Shown piece by piece: positions 1-5,143 of a DNA stretch of 5,145 nucleotides. Each line of letters opens with the position of its first letter. The first letter of the stretch is position 1. The notes below the pieces were generated by a model. The model did not search any database and had not been told where the DNA came from. It saw nothing but the letters and a program-made list of their open reading frames with translations. The position numbers were made by a program, and so were the translations under genes. Source of the DNA: a bacterium (GTDB lineage Bacteria; Chloroflexota; Dormibacteria; UBA8260; Bog-877); assembly GCA_021817025.1 (NCBI GenBank), contig JAKAWF010000274.1, positions 1 through 5,145 of the forward strand, in the 5' to 3' direction.

Positions 1-4
1 ACAC

Positions 5-10
5 TATAAT
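5..10 (+). promoter_or_regulatory. -10 box of the integrase promoter, likely leaderless
   Basis: A perfect TATAAT lies 8 bases before the ATG at 19. Transcription normally begins about 6-8 bases after the -10 box, so the mRNA would start at or within a base or two of the start codon. There is no Shine-Dalgarno sequence in the 18 bases visible upstream. The -35 region falls outside the window. Confidence 0.55.
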
Positions 11-18
11 TGCGGCCA

Positions 19-1005
19 ATGGCCGAGATCGTCGCGCTCCGCCGGCAGCCGAACAGTATGCCCTTCGGGCCGCTCTGGGAGAGCTTTGAACGATCCTTGG
101 AGGCCGAGGCGGCCAAGCCCAAGACCTTGGTCACCTATCGGGCTGCGGCCCAGAAGTACGTCGACTTCGCCGGGCCGCGCAACCTCCCGGTGGACCCGCT
201 CCGGGTGGAGCGCCAGCACCTCGAGGCCTTCATCTCCGACCACCTGAGGACCTACAGTCCCGCCACTGCTGCGAATCGCTTCAGGGCCCTTCACCGATTC
301 TTTGGCTGGCTGGCCGATGAGGGGGAAGTCGGCGTCTCGCCGATGGCCCGAATGAAGGCGCCACGGGTCCCGGAGAAGCTGCCCGAGGTGTTGGAGGCCG
401 ATGCTATCCGGCGCCTGCTCCATACGTGCGAGGGCCGCACATTCGATGACCGGCGCGATGCCGCCATCCTGAGCCTCTTGCTGGACACCGGTCTTCGCCG
501 GACCGAGCTGGCTGACCTGACCCTCAATGCTGTGGACCTCAGAGCGCACACGGTCAAAGTCATGGGAAAGGGCGACAAGGAGCGTTTGGCTCCCTTCGGA
601 GCCGTATCCGCTCGCGACCTCGACCGCTACCTCAGGATGCGCGGCAGCCATCGCCGCAGCTATCTTCCGTTCCTTTGGATTGGTCCCCGCGGCAAGGTGA
701 CCTCCTCAGGCATCTACCAGATCATCAGGCGGCGGGTGGGTATGGCCGGGCTCGACCGCAAGGTCTGGCCCCACCTGTTCCGCCACACCTTCGCCGACTC
801 TTGGCTCTCAGCCGGAGGTGAGGAGGGAGACTTGATGCGAATCGCGGGCTGGACAACTCGGTCGATGCTGGACCGCTATGGCGCAGCTCGGGCCGGGGCT
901 AGGGCCAGGGAAGCTCACAAGCGGCTCAGCCCGCGAGATCGGATCGAAGGCAACAGAGGCGGCGCTGGTGACCGCAGTGCGGAGAACGCCAGCTGGAGGG
1001 TATGA
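19..1005 (+). CDS. Tyrosine recombinase / integrase (XerC/D- and Cre-like)
   Basis: A 328-residue site-specific recombinase that cuts and rejoins DNA through a 3'-phosphotyrosine intermediate. Residues about 17-105 form the N-terminal SAM-like core-binding domain, including an SPATAANRFRALHRFFGWL helix pair. Residues about 120-300 form the catalytic domain. The catalytic set is complete: Arg160 (TGLRRTEL), Lys184 (MGKGDKER), His252 and Arg255 (HLFRH), Trp278 (AGW) and nucleophile Tyr287 (DRYG). Trp sits where most XerC/D proteins have His, as in Cre. The spacing from Trp to Tyr is nine residues, which is normal. ATG 19 was chosen over an in-frame TTG at 10 because that TTG overlaps the TATAAT box. 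The length is typical of Xer-type or simple phage integrases without an arm-binding domain. A basic tail of about 40 residues follows the tyrosine. The family is certain; whether it serves an integrative element, an integron-like cassette or dimer resolution is not, and no att site is visible. Confidence 0.95.
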   Translation: MAEIVALRRQPNSMPFGPLWESFERSLEAEAAKPKTLVTYRAAAQKYVDFAGPRNLPVDPLRVERQHLEAFISDHLRTYSPATAANRFRALHRFFGWLADEGEVGVSPMARMKAPRVPEKLPEVLEADAIRRLLHTCEGRTFDDRRDAAILSLLLDTGLRRTELADLTLNAVDLRAHTVKVMGKGDKERLAPFGAVSARDLDRYLRMRGSHRRSYLPFLWIGPRGKVTSSGIYQIIRRRVGMAGLDRKVWPHLFRHTFADSWLSAGGEEGDLMRIAGWTTRSMLDRYGAARAGARAREAHKRLSPRDRIEGNRGGAGDRSAENASWRV

Positions 1006-1006
1006 T
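1001..1006 (+). promoter_or_regulatory. Possible -10 box overlapping the integrase stop codon
   Basis: TATGAT, which contains the integrase TGA, ends 6 bases before the ATG at 1013. This is the same geometry as at the other unit starts in the window and would give a leaderless mRNA for the downstream operon. A GGAGGG at 995-1000 lies 12 bases from the ATG, which is long for a ribosome binding site. Translation from integrase read-through mRNA therefore remains possible. No clear -35 is seen. Confidence 0.4.
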
Positions 1007-1012
1007 CCTCAC

Positions 1013-1279
1013 ATGCCCATAGCAACACTGGAACCGCCAAAGTCTCTTGCCCCGGTCGAGGCCCAAGTGGTCAGCGATCCTCGGTGGGTTGTCGAGCTAC
1101 TTGGGGCTGTCGCACTCGTTGACGGGCTTGGTGATCTCTTCGCCTCGGACGCAGCGCCATCTAACTCAGGTACAGATGCACTTCGAGCTGGCTATGCCCG
1201 TCTCGCGGCTGAGTACCGACAGCGCATTCCTTCAAGTGTACGTTCTGGTGGTCTGCCAGGCGAGCTAGACCCGCTGTAG
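1013..1279 (+). CDS. Small protein of unknown function, 88 residues
   Basis: I do not recognise this protein. It begins 7 bases after the integrase stop, on the same strand. The N-terminal 20 residues are Pro/Ala/Val-rich. Residues about 24-44 form a largely hydrophobic stretch (RWVVELLGAVALVDG) with internal charges, so an amphipathic helix is likelier than a membrane span. Residues about 54-72 look like a second helix (DALRAGYARLAAEYRQR). No cysteines, metal motifs or signal peptide are present. The next gene starts 16 bases downstream, so the two may be co-transcribed. ATG 1013 was preferred over an in-frame GTG at 977 inside the integrase because it fits the TATGAT leaderless geometry. 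The coding call rests on position, close packing and plausible composition, so it is moderate. Confidence 0.6.
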   Translation: MPIATLEPPKSLAPVEAQVVSDPRWVVELLGAVALVDGLGDLFASDAAPSNSGTDALRAGYARLAAEYRQRIPSSVRSGGLPGELDPL

Positions 1280-1286
1280 ATCCGGC

Positions 1287-1296
1287 CCTGGCCAGG
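1287..1296 (+). repeat. Perfect 10-base palindrome at the GTG start
   Basis: CCTGGCCAGG is self-complementary and its last base is the first base of the GTG start codon at 1296. A near copy of its surroundings (16 bases here at 1281-1296, 17 bases at 2119-2135 with one extra C) lies inside the third gene of the operon, where the palindrome extends to 12 bases (2125-2136). It could be a small operator or chance in GC-rich DNA. Confidence 0.3.
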
Positions 1297-1877
1297 TGCC
1301 CGACTACCTTGCGCCGGGAGATGAGGATGCCCAAGGCGACATCTACGACGGCGCACCCCTTGTTGATGTTCGAGTGTGGCCTATGGTGGCCCTTCGGAGA
1401 TACAAGGAGGTTAAGGGGCACGTTCTTATGTCGGCTCACTCTGCGACTGGCCCGCCGCCGCTCGATGGCTTCAACTGGGCAACGCCAGCGGGGGAGGAGG
1501 TGGTCGCGCATGGCTTGATTCGGCAGGCGATCCTTATCTCCCACGACTGCGAGATTGAGAACGACGACAGATGTCGCCTTATAGCGATGGTGCGCCCACT
1601 CGCGGACATAGACCCAGCGTTCCATGCGAGCATCCTCGCCTTCGAACATGCGGCAGCCTTTCCGCTCGCCGCCCAAGATCAACCTGCGGAGATGCCCCTG
1701 TCGTTCGTCGACTTCCGGCGCATCACGGTAGTGCGTCCGGCCATCTTGGCCGGCTGCCGGAAGATAGCATCGCTGCCCGAGCAAACCCGGGAGGCGTTCG
1801 CCGAGCATTACTGGCAGTTCCTGTTCAGACGCACCATCCCTCGGTTCTCTCCCAAGTCAGAAGAGCCAAAGTCATGA
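1296..1877 (+). CDS. Conserved-looking protein with an SHDCEI motif, function unknown
   Basis: A 193-residue soluble protein with no signal peptide or membrane segment. An N-terminal QGDIYDGAPLVDV segment (residues 13-25) is followed by a hydrophobic strand running into a Ser-His-Asp-Cys-Glu-Ile core (RQAILISHDCEIEND, residues 76-90). Next come a basic-hydrophobic strand ending MVRPLADI (98-105), a PLSFVDFRRITVVRP segment (134-148) and a C-terminal helix (EAFAEHYWQFLFRRT, 166-180). This order resembles a recurring class of uncharacterised bacterial proteins with a short [ST]-x-[DS]-C-[DE] core, recalled from memory rather than searched. His83, Asp84, Cys85 and Glu86 could form a metal or nucleophile site, but that is conjecture. 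GTG 1296 is the first start after the in-frame stop at 1266-1268 and is needed to keep the QGDI segment; no good ribosome binding site precedes it. Its TGA overlaps the next gene's ATG, so the two are translationally coupled. Confidence 0.8.
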   Translation: MPDYLAPGDEDAQGDIYDGAPLVDVRVWPMVALRRYKEVKGHVLMSAHSATGPPPLDGFNWATPAGEEVVAHGLIRQAILISHDCEIENDDRCRLIAMVRPLADIDPAFHASILAFEHAAAFPLAAQDQPAEMPLSFVDFRRITVVRPAILAGCRKIASLPEQTREAFAEHYWQFLFRRTIPRFSPKSEEPKS

Positions 1878-2842
1878 AGCTCGACTTTCTGATGTTGGCT
1901 CACTACGCCTATGTGGATGGAGATGGTGCGTACTCAATCATTCGCGGCGGGCTAAGCACCTATCAGGTGCCCTCCGTGCCGTGGCGGCTGCCAAACCTCT
2001 CTGTCGCCCTCCGGCTGGTCTTCGATGCCGATGACTACGGGTCGCAGCATGTGGTGGAGGTATCACTCACCCATGTCGACTCGGGGCTAACGGTCTGGAG
2101 CCACTCCATCGCGATTAGTCCGGCCCCTGGCCAGGGCGCGCCCACTTCTCAGTCGGTGCCTCTAGTGATCAACATTCAGCAACTCACCCTTTCGGAGGCT
2201 GGCCGCTATCGAATGGTTCTCGGCAGGGGAGCCACCGTCGTCGGCTCTGCCGAGTTGGAAGTGCGAGTGGCCAGCCATGGCTTAGCCCCGGCAGTCGTGG
2301 ACATCCCTCAGGTCAACGAAGCTTCCGGCGCGTTTGCACGGGGTGAATTCTCTAGGGCGATTGACATCCTGACAGCGCTCACGGACGCTCACCCGGAACT
2401 GGCGATCGCCCACAACAATCTTGGCTTTGCTCTCCTCTCTCAAGGTCGAGTGAAGGAAGGAGTCCCACACCTGCTGAGGGCGGCAGAACTGCGCTTCGAT
2501 AGGCCCGACATACTGGAGATGAATCTGGCCTGCGCCGACTATGTGCTGGCGCGGTTCCGGGCTGCAAGTGAGCGACTACGCGCTCTTGAAGCTGGTGGGG
2601 TCTTCAAGGGCGGTGCCTTCTTGCTTGGGGTCCGGGACTCTGACTTGTATTGGGCGGTCGTCCGCAACGAAGTTGAGTACTTGCAGTTAGCCATGTTGAA
2701 CGATGCGTGGGCAGAGTTGCGGCAGGGCAACCACTCAGCTGTGACAGCGCTACTGCGTCGCCTCACCTCGCTACCGAAGTCCGACCTGCTGATGCAGGAC
2801 ACCGTCGCTGCGTCACTTTCAGCTCTCCGTCGAGCAAAGTGA
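1874..2842 (+). CDS. DUF6941-like domain fused to TPR-like repeats
   Basis: A 322-residue protein starting inside the previous stop codon (ATGA, 1874-1877), which implies translational coupling. Residues 1-132 resemble DUF6941: the opening MKLDFLMLAHYAYVDGDGAY, a GGL-x-x-Y turn near residue 27, a LSVALRLVFD strand (42-51), then the LVINIQQL and LSEAGRYRMVL segments ending in a SAELEVRV strand. This is a compact all-beta fold of unknown function, usually found as a stand-alone protein of about 130-150 residues. Residues about 147-300 are helical and TPR-like: 151-174 (GAFARGEFSRAIDILTALTD), a clear repeat at 177-206 (HNNLGFALLSQGRVKEG), 211-240, and a weaker one at 272-298. TPR arrays mediate protein-protein contact, so a scaffold or adaptor role with the coupled 193-residue partner is a reasonable inference. 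There are no membrane segments. The upstream in-frame extension was rejected because it lies wholly within the previous gene. Confidence 0.82.
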   Translation: MKLDFLMLAHYAYVDGDGAYSIIRGGLSTYQVPSVPWRLPNLSVALRLVFDADDYGSQHVVEVSLTHVDSGLTVWSHSIAISPAPGQGAPTSQSVPLVINIQQLTLSEAGRYRMVLGRGATVVGSAELEVRVASHGLAPAVVDIPQVNEASGAFARGEFSRAIDILTALTDAHPELAIAHNNLGFALLSQGRVKEGVPHLLRAAELRFDRPDILEMNLACADYVLARFRAASERLRALEAGGVFKGGAFLLGVRDSDLYWAVVRNEVEYLQLAMLNDAWAELRQGNHSAVTALLRRLTSLPKSDLLMQDTVAASLSALRRAK

Positions 2843-2884
2843 CGCTTGGCGGTCCGATGATTATGTGGGGCAGAGGCGGATGAT

Positions 2885-3049
2885 CTATCGAGAGACCCCG
2901 CGAAGGTAGTTGTCAATGAAGCGCCGACCCTTCGCGCGAATCCCAGGGTCGTTGACCAACAGGCCCTCCCGCTCGGCCTCCTTGGCCTCCCACCGCCGCC
3001 TCGTTTCCTCGCGCCGTTCCTCAGGCGTCTTGCCCTGCAGCTTTGCCAT
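2885..3049 (-). CDS. Small highly charged protein, 54 residues
   Basis: I do not recognise this protein. From ATG 3049 it encodes a mostly helical, Arg/Glu/Lys-rich chain: MAKLQGKTPEERREETRRRW, continuing as a charged helix to about residue 29, then LLVNDPGIRAKGRRFIDNYL and a short tail. The start was chosen because a GGGAG lies 6 bases upstream at good spacing. The frame is open further back to an ATG at 3136, which would add 29 residues that look less coding-like. It lies downstream of the metallophosphoesterase on the same strand with a 129-base gap, and converges on the plus operon with a 42-base gap that holds no convincing terminator. The good ribosome binding site and orderly helical composition support it. 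It could be a small accessory or nucleic-acid-binding protein, but nothing shows this directly. Confidence 0.6.
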   Translation of the reverse strand: MAKLQGKTPEERREETRRRWEAKEAEREGLLVNDPGIRAKGRRFIDNYLRGVSR

Positions 3050-3146
3050 GGTGAACTCCCACTTTCCGAGTGCCGCCATGGCTCGTATCGTACCCCGAAC
3101 CAGCCAGAAAAGGGAGCCTAGTCCGGCCAGCTCCAAGACTATCCTG

Positions 3147-3163
3147 CGCGGGTCGGCCCCGCG
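3147..3163 (-). terminator. Candidate GC-rich hairpin after the phosphoesterase gene
   Basis: A perfect 6-bp stem, CGCGGG pairing with CCCGCG around a 5-base loop, lies 16 bases past the metallophosphoesterase stop on the minus strand. No T-run follows, so it is not a classical intrinsic terminator. In GC-rich bacteria such hairpins can still attenuate transcription or stabilise 3' ends. It separates the phosphoesterase from the 54-residue gene. Confidence 0.3.
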
Positions 3164-3178
3164 TCGCCGCAGCCACCG

Positions 3179-4177
3179 CTAGTGACCCTCGGCTTCACGT
3201 CTCGCCAACCATTGCTGGAGCCAGCGCTCACAGTCACGCCGGTAGATGATCGGCCCCTCGGTCTTGTCGATCATCCCGGTGTGGCCGCGGAACCACCCCG
3301 AGAAGTCAGCCAGCTGCTCAGGCAAGAGCGCCTCTTCAACGTCGGCCAAGCGGTATCCCCCTCCCAGGGCTTCAAGATCGGCGAACGGATCCAGGTTCGC
3401 TTGGGTCGTGGGCGCGTGGGTGTTCTTCAACCCGGGAAGATCGAGAACCATCCAGCTCTGCTCGGTACCGTCCATTGAGAGGCCAACGACCTCGGTCTCC
3501 TGGCCGGGCAAGATGACCTGCTGGAAGTGGTGCCAGTGGCCGTGGAGGAGCAGCTTCGGCTTCGTGGCCTCCGCAACCTCCTGTACGAGCCGAAGGCTTT
3601 GCTGGGTGCCTGGTGAATACTTGGGCACGCCTTCCAGCCGCACTCGCGGCCGCGCTCCCAGAGGGGCATCGTGGGTGAGAAGGACATCAGTAGGCCCGCC
3701 CGCGGCAGCTCGCTTGGCCTGCTCCGGGGTGATCATCTCCTCCTTGAACCATCCCCAACGTCCAGAGTCGAGCTTGCGCCGTTGCCGGTCGATCGAGAAT
3801 GCCCCGCCCAGAGCGAGGAAGCGGACCCCCTGCCAGGTCCATCGCAGCGCGCGTGGCGCCCAAAGGATCCGGTCTGTCACCTCCACGAAGCCATCCGGGC
3901 GCCGGGGGAGCTCGAGCAAGGCCTTGTGGTCCTCATGGTTCCCGTCCACGAACACCACCCAGAGGTCAGCCTTCGCGAGCCGGCCAGTGAGGACCTTCAG
4001 GTAGTCCCGGCCATCACCAGTGAGAGGCCAGTAGCCGAAGTCGCCAAGTTGGACCACCCCATCCACCTGGTGCTCACGGGCCGCTGGGAGCAGGACGTGC
4101 TTCCAGTGCAGCCAGTTGCCGTGGGTGTCACCGGCGATCAGGAGCCGAGCGGGTTCGGCGATGATGGGAGGGAGCAT
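3179..4177 (-). CDS. Calcineurin-like metallophosphoesterase with extra C-terminal module
   Basis: A 332-residue predicted di-metal phosphoesterase, cytoplasmic (no signal peptide). All five family motifs are present in order: Asp17-x-His19 (GDTHGNW), Gly45-Asp46 (QLGDFGYW), Gly79-Asn80-His81-Glu82 (DGNHEDH), His169 (LLTHDAP) and Gly213-His214-x-His216 (HGHWHH). These bind the two metals and phosphate, so the enzyme should be active. The substrate cannot be read from the sequence; the family covers protein phosphatases, nucleotide and cyclic-nucleotide hydrolases and nucleases. The core ends near residue 247. Residues about 250-332 are an added region with an acidic helix (LADVEEALLPEQLADFSGWF) and a GHTG...IIYRRDCERWL segment. 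ATG 4177 puts the first strand directly at the N-terminus; the frame is open another 69 codons upstream, but that part has no family similarity. A TACAGT box 6 bases before the ATG suggests a leaderless mRNA. It is divergent from the HEPN-like gene. Confidence 0.93.
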   Translation of the reverse strand: MLPPIIAEPARLLIAGDTHGNWLHWKHVLLPAAREHQVDGVVQLGDFGYWPLTGDGRDYLKVLTGRLAKADLWVVFVDGNHEDHKALLELPRRPDGFVEVTDRILWAPRALRWTWQGVRFLALGGAFSIDRQRRKLDSGRWGWFKEEMITPEQAKRAAAGGPTDVLLTHDAPLGARPRVRLEGVPKYSPGTQQSLRLVQEVAEATKPKLLLHGHWHHFQQVILPGQETEVVGLSMDGTEQSWMVLDLPGLKNTHAPTTQANLDPFADLEALGGGYRLADVEEALLPEQLADFSGWFRGHTGMIDKTEGPIIYRRDCERWLQQWLARREAEGH

Positions 4178-4183
4178 GGGGCC

Positions 4184-4189
4184 ACTGTA
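4184..4189 (-). promoter_or_regulatory. Possible -10 box of the phosphoesterase gene, leaderless
   Basis: Read on the minus strand this is TACAGT, six bases before the ATG at 4177. No Shine-Dalgarno sequence lies between or just upstream. It fits the TANNNT actinobacterial -10 pattern. No recognisable -35 hexamer is found 16-18 bases upstream, where a dyad overlaps instead. Confidence 0.4.
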
Positions 4190-4208
4190 CGGGGCGAGCG
4201 TGAAGCCG

Positions 4209-4222
4209 GACTGGTTCCAGTC
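4209..4222. promoter_or_regulatory. Dyad in the divergent promoter region, candidate operator
   Basis: GACTGG-TT-CCAGTC is a 6-bp inverted repeat with a 2-base centre. It overlaps the expected -35 position of the phosphoesterase promoter. A second CTGGTTC copy occurs 17 bases to the right (4228-4234). A regulator bound here could affect both divergent genes. The arms are short, so chance is a real alternative. Confidence 0.3.
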
Positions 4223-4280
4223 AGCCCCTGGTTCGGCACGTCGTGATGGCGTCCGCACGCACGTTGCCGGAAGTGGAGCG

Positions 4281-4286
4281 TAGGAT
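4281..4286 (+). promoter_or_regulatory. Possible -10 box of the interrupted HEPN-like gene
   Basis: TAGGAT ends 8 bases before the ATG at 4295, the same spacing as the integrase TATAAT. A GGAG at 4275-4278 lies 16 bases from the ATG, too far for normal ribosome binding. This supports ATG 4295 as the original start of the gene rather than the TTG at 4457. Confidence 0.4.
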
Positions 4287-4294
4287 TGGCCGGC

Positions 4295-4438
4295 ATGGGG
4301 CTCGACAGCGCGGACAACGCTGCGGCACTCAATTTGCAAGGAATTGCCAGGTCGAGCGGATCGACGGCCGTCCAACTGAAGCACTCACTGTGGGTCACGT
4401 GGAGTGAACTCGCCATAGAGCACGAAGCTGCTGCGTAA
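4295..4438 (+). pseudogene. N-terminal 47 codons of an interrupted HEPN-like gene
   Basis: ATG 4295 opens 47 codons ending at TAA 4436-4438. The peptide looks like real protein: a short acidic start (MGLDSADNAAALNLQG), an RSSGSTAVQLKHSLWVTWSE helical stretch and a helix ending AIEHEAAA. The frame on the far side of the TAA is the same frame, and it stays open without another stop to 4996. The simplest reading is one 233-codon gene split by a single nonsense codon at codon 48; one base change in the first position (CAA, GAA or AAA to TAA) would explain it. The TAGGAT box upstream fits a leaderless start. It could instead be a separate 47-residue leader peptide, or the TAA could be a sequencing error or be read through. 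This piece is too short to call independently, so the case rests on continuity with the next feature. Confidence 0.5.
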
Positions 4439-4456
4439 AGGGACAGGTCGCGGGCA

Positions 4457-4996
4457 TTGAGTGCTTCAGGTCCGGCCGACCGCAGCGGTCTGATGGAGGA
4501 TGAATTCAGAGCCTCCATCCAAGCCGTGACGACAGCGGCCTTTGCCCTAGACGCGCTCCACGTTCCTGTGAAGGCAATTGCCAAGAGAGCCGCGGCGGGC
4601 CAAGCGGGGTCGGGCCCTCGGGAAGGTGCTCGCCGAGAGGCCGTCATCAGAGAAGCGCTGAAGGCAGTCTTCTTGGTGGGCAAGCTGAACAACCGTTGGG
4701 TTCAGGAGTTCTCTTGGCTGTTCAGCTTGCGGGATGGCGCCGTTCACTATGGGGAGTCGGCTGAGGACCCCGCGTCACACCCACTCGGGTTGAGTGTGTC
4801 CAAGGCCCACAGCACTTACTGCGCCAAGGCTGCCAAGCAGGCGGTCGATCTCCTGTTGGAGGTACTGCATTCGGCCGCTGAGCAGCCCAGGCCGAATCTC
4901 AAAGACGCGGTCGAGTGGTCGGCACGTATCAAGGCTTCCGTGCGGAAGTTGGACGAACTGAGGGCTCGCAGCCAGCCGACAACTAACTCAAGCTAG
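4457..4996 (+). CDS. HEPN-like protein, C-terminal part after the in-frame stop
   Basis: A 179-residue reading frame from TTG 4457; ATG 4493 (residue 13) is the alternative start. Neither has a good ribosome binding site. It is mainly helical: residues 14-46 (MEDEFRASIQAVTTAAFALD and onward), a Gly/Arg-rich loop, 58-76, 80-97, and 115-140 (AKQAVDLLLEVLHSA). The key feature is LRDGAVHY, giving Arg92-x4-His97 at the end of a helix. This matches the R-x4-6-H signature of HEPN domains, many of which are RNases in toxin-antitoxin, abortive-infection and CRISPR systems; Asp follows the Arg, where Asn is common. A helix following the motif also fits. The helices before it, including those upstream of the TAA, would complete the bundle, so this fragment alone may lack its N-terminal helix. 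HEPN assignment is by motif and helix pattern only. No partner nucleotidyltransferase is visible; the divergent neighbour is a phosphoesterase. Confidence 0.72.
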   Translation: MSASGPADRSGLMEDEFRASIQAVTTAAFALDALHVPVKAIAKRAAAGQAGSGPREGARREAVIREALKAVFLVGKLNNRWVQEFSWLFSLRDGAVHYGESAEDPASHPLGLSVSKAHSTYCAKAAKQAVDLLLEVLHSAAEQPRPNLKDAVEWSARIKASVRKLDELRARSQPTTNSS

Positions 4997-5143
4997 GTCC
5001 AGGGGCGAACTGCCGCCGATCTTATTCAGCCACCCCTCTATCCGGTCTAGGAGGCTGGTGTTTTTCGCGACCGGGGGGTGCGGGGTCTGGCCCGGGGGGT
5101 GCTCGGTCGTAGCTCGGCCTCGGCGATCTCGACGGAGACTGCC
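4988..5143 (-). CDS. Partial 3' end of a gene entering from the right, probably frameshifted
   Basis: The minus strand carries the last codons of a gene whose start lies beyond the window. In the frame ending at TGA (4988-4990), the final 27 residues look genuine (VAKNTSLLDRIEGWLNKIGG, then SSPLDLA) with strongly G/C-ending codons, whereas the part right of about 5100 does not. In another minus frame (5145 to TAG at 5047) the first residues look genuine (QAVSVEIAEAEL) with G/C-ending codons, then turn into Pro/Arg-rich text. One extra C in either C6 run (plus-strand G6 at 5073-5078 or 5094-5099) would join the two good halves. The product is not identifiable. Its stop overlaps the tail of the HEPN-like gene by 9 bases, end to end. 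The coordinates given assume the TGA frame. Confidence 0.4.
   Translation of the reverse strand, partial: GSLRRDRRGRATTEHPPGQTPHPPVAKNTSLLDRIEGWLNKIGGSSPLDLA
5071..5102. repeat. Tandem G-rich 11-base repeat
   Basis: CCGGGGGGTGC occurs twice (5071-5081 and 5092-5102), offset by 21 bases, and is flanked by an inverted CGACCG/CGGTCG pair (5068-5073 and 5104-5109). Because 21 bases is a whole number of codons, this may just be a short repeated coding segment in the gene entering from the right. The G6 runs are error-prone. Confidence 0.5.

Noticed and set aside
1161..1808. A 215-codon minus-strand open frame opposite the 193-residue gene
   Set aside because: The plus frame has ordered strand/helix segments and ATGA coupling to the next gene; the minus frame is Arg/His-rich with no recognisable domain.
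1571..1873. An N-terminal extension of the DUF6941-TPR gene
   Set aside because: It lies entirely inside the 193-residue gene in another frame and reads as Arg/Pro/Ser-rich shadow; DUF6941-like similarity begins at ATG 1874.
2843..2884. An intrinsic terminator between the convergent genes
   Set aside because: Only weak GGGG/CCCC pairing with a long loop and no T-run was found in or near the 42-base gap.
3246..4004. A 252-codon plus-strand open frame inside the phosphoesterase gene
   Set aside because: It lies opposite the phosphoesterase with all five catalytic motifs, and its Ser/Arg/Pro-rich translation is typical of an antisense shadow.
4178..4384. A 69-codon N-terminal extension of the phosphoesterase
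   Set aside because: It precedes the first core strand, has no similarity to the family and would run through the divergent promoter region and the HEPN-like N-terminus; ATG 4177 fits better.
4138..4692. A 184-codon minus-strand open frame over the divergent region and the start of the HEPN-like gene
   Set aside because: It overlaps the phosphoesterase start and the HEPN-like gene, shows low-complexity Ser/Ala/Arg text without motifs, and is explained as the reverse shadow of GC-rich coding DNA.
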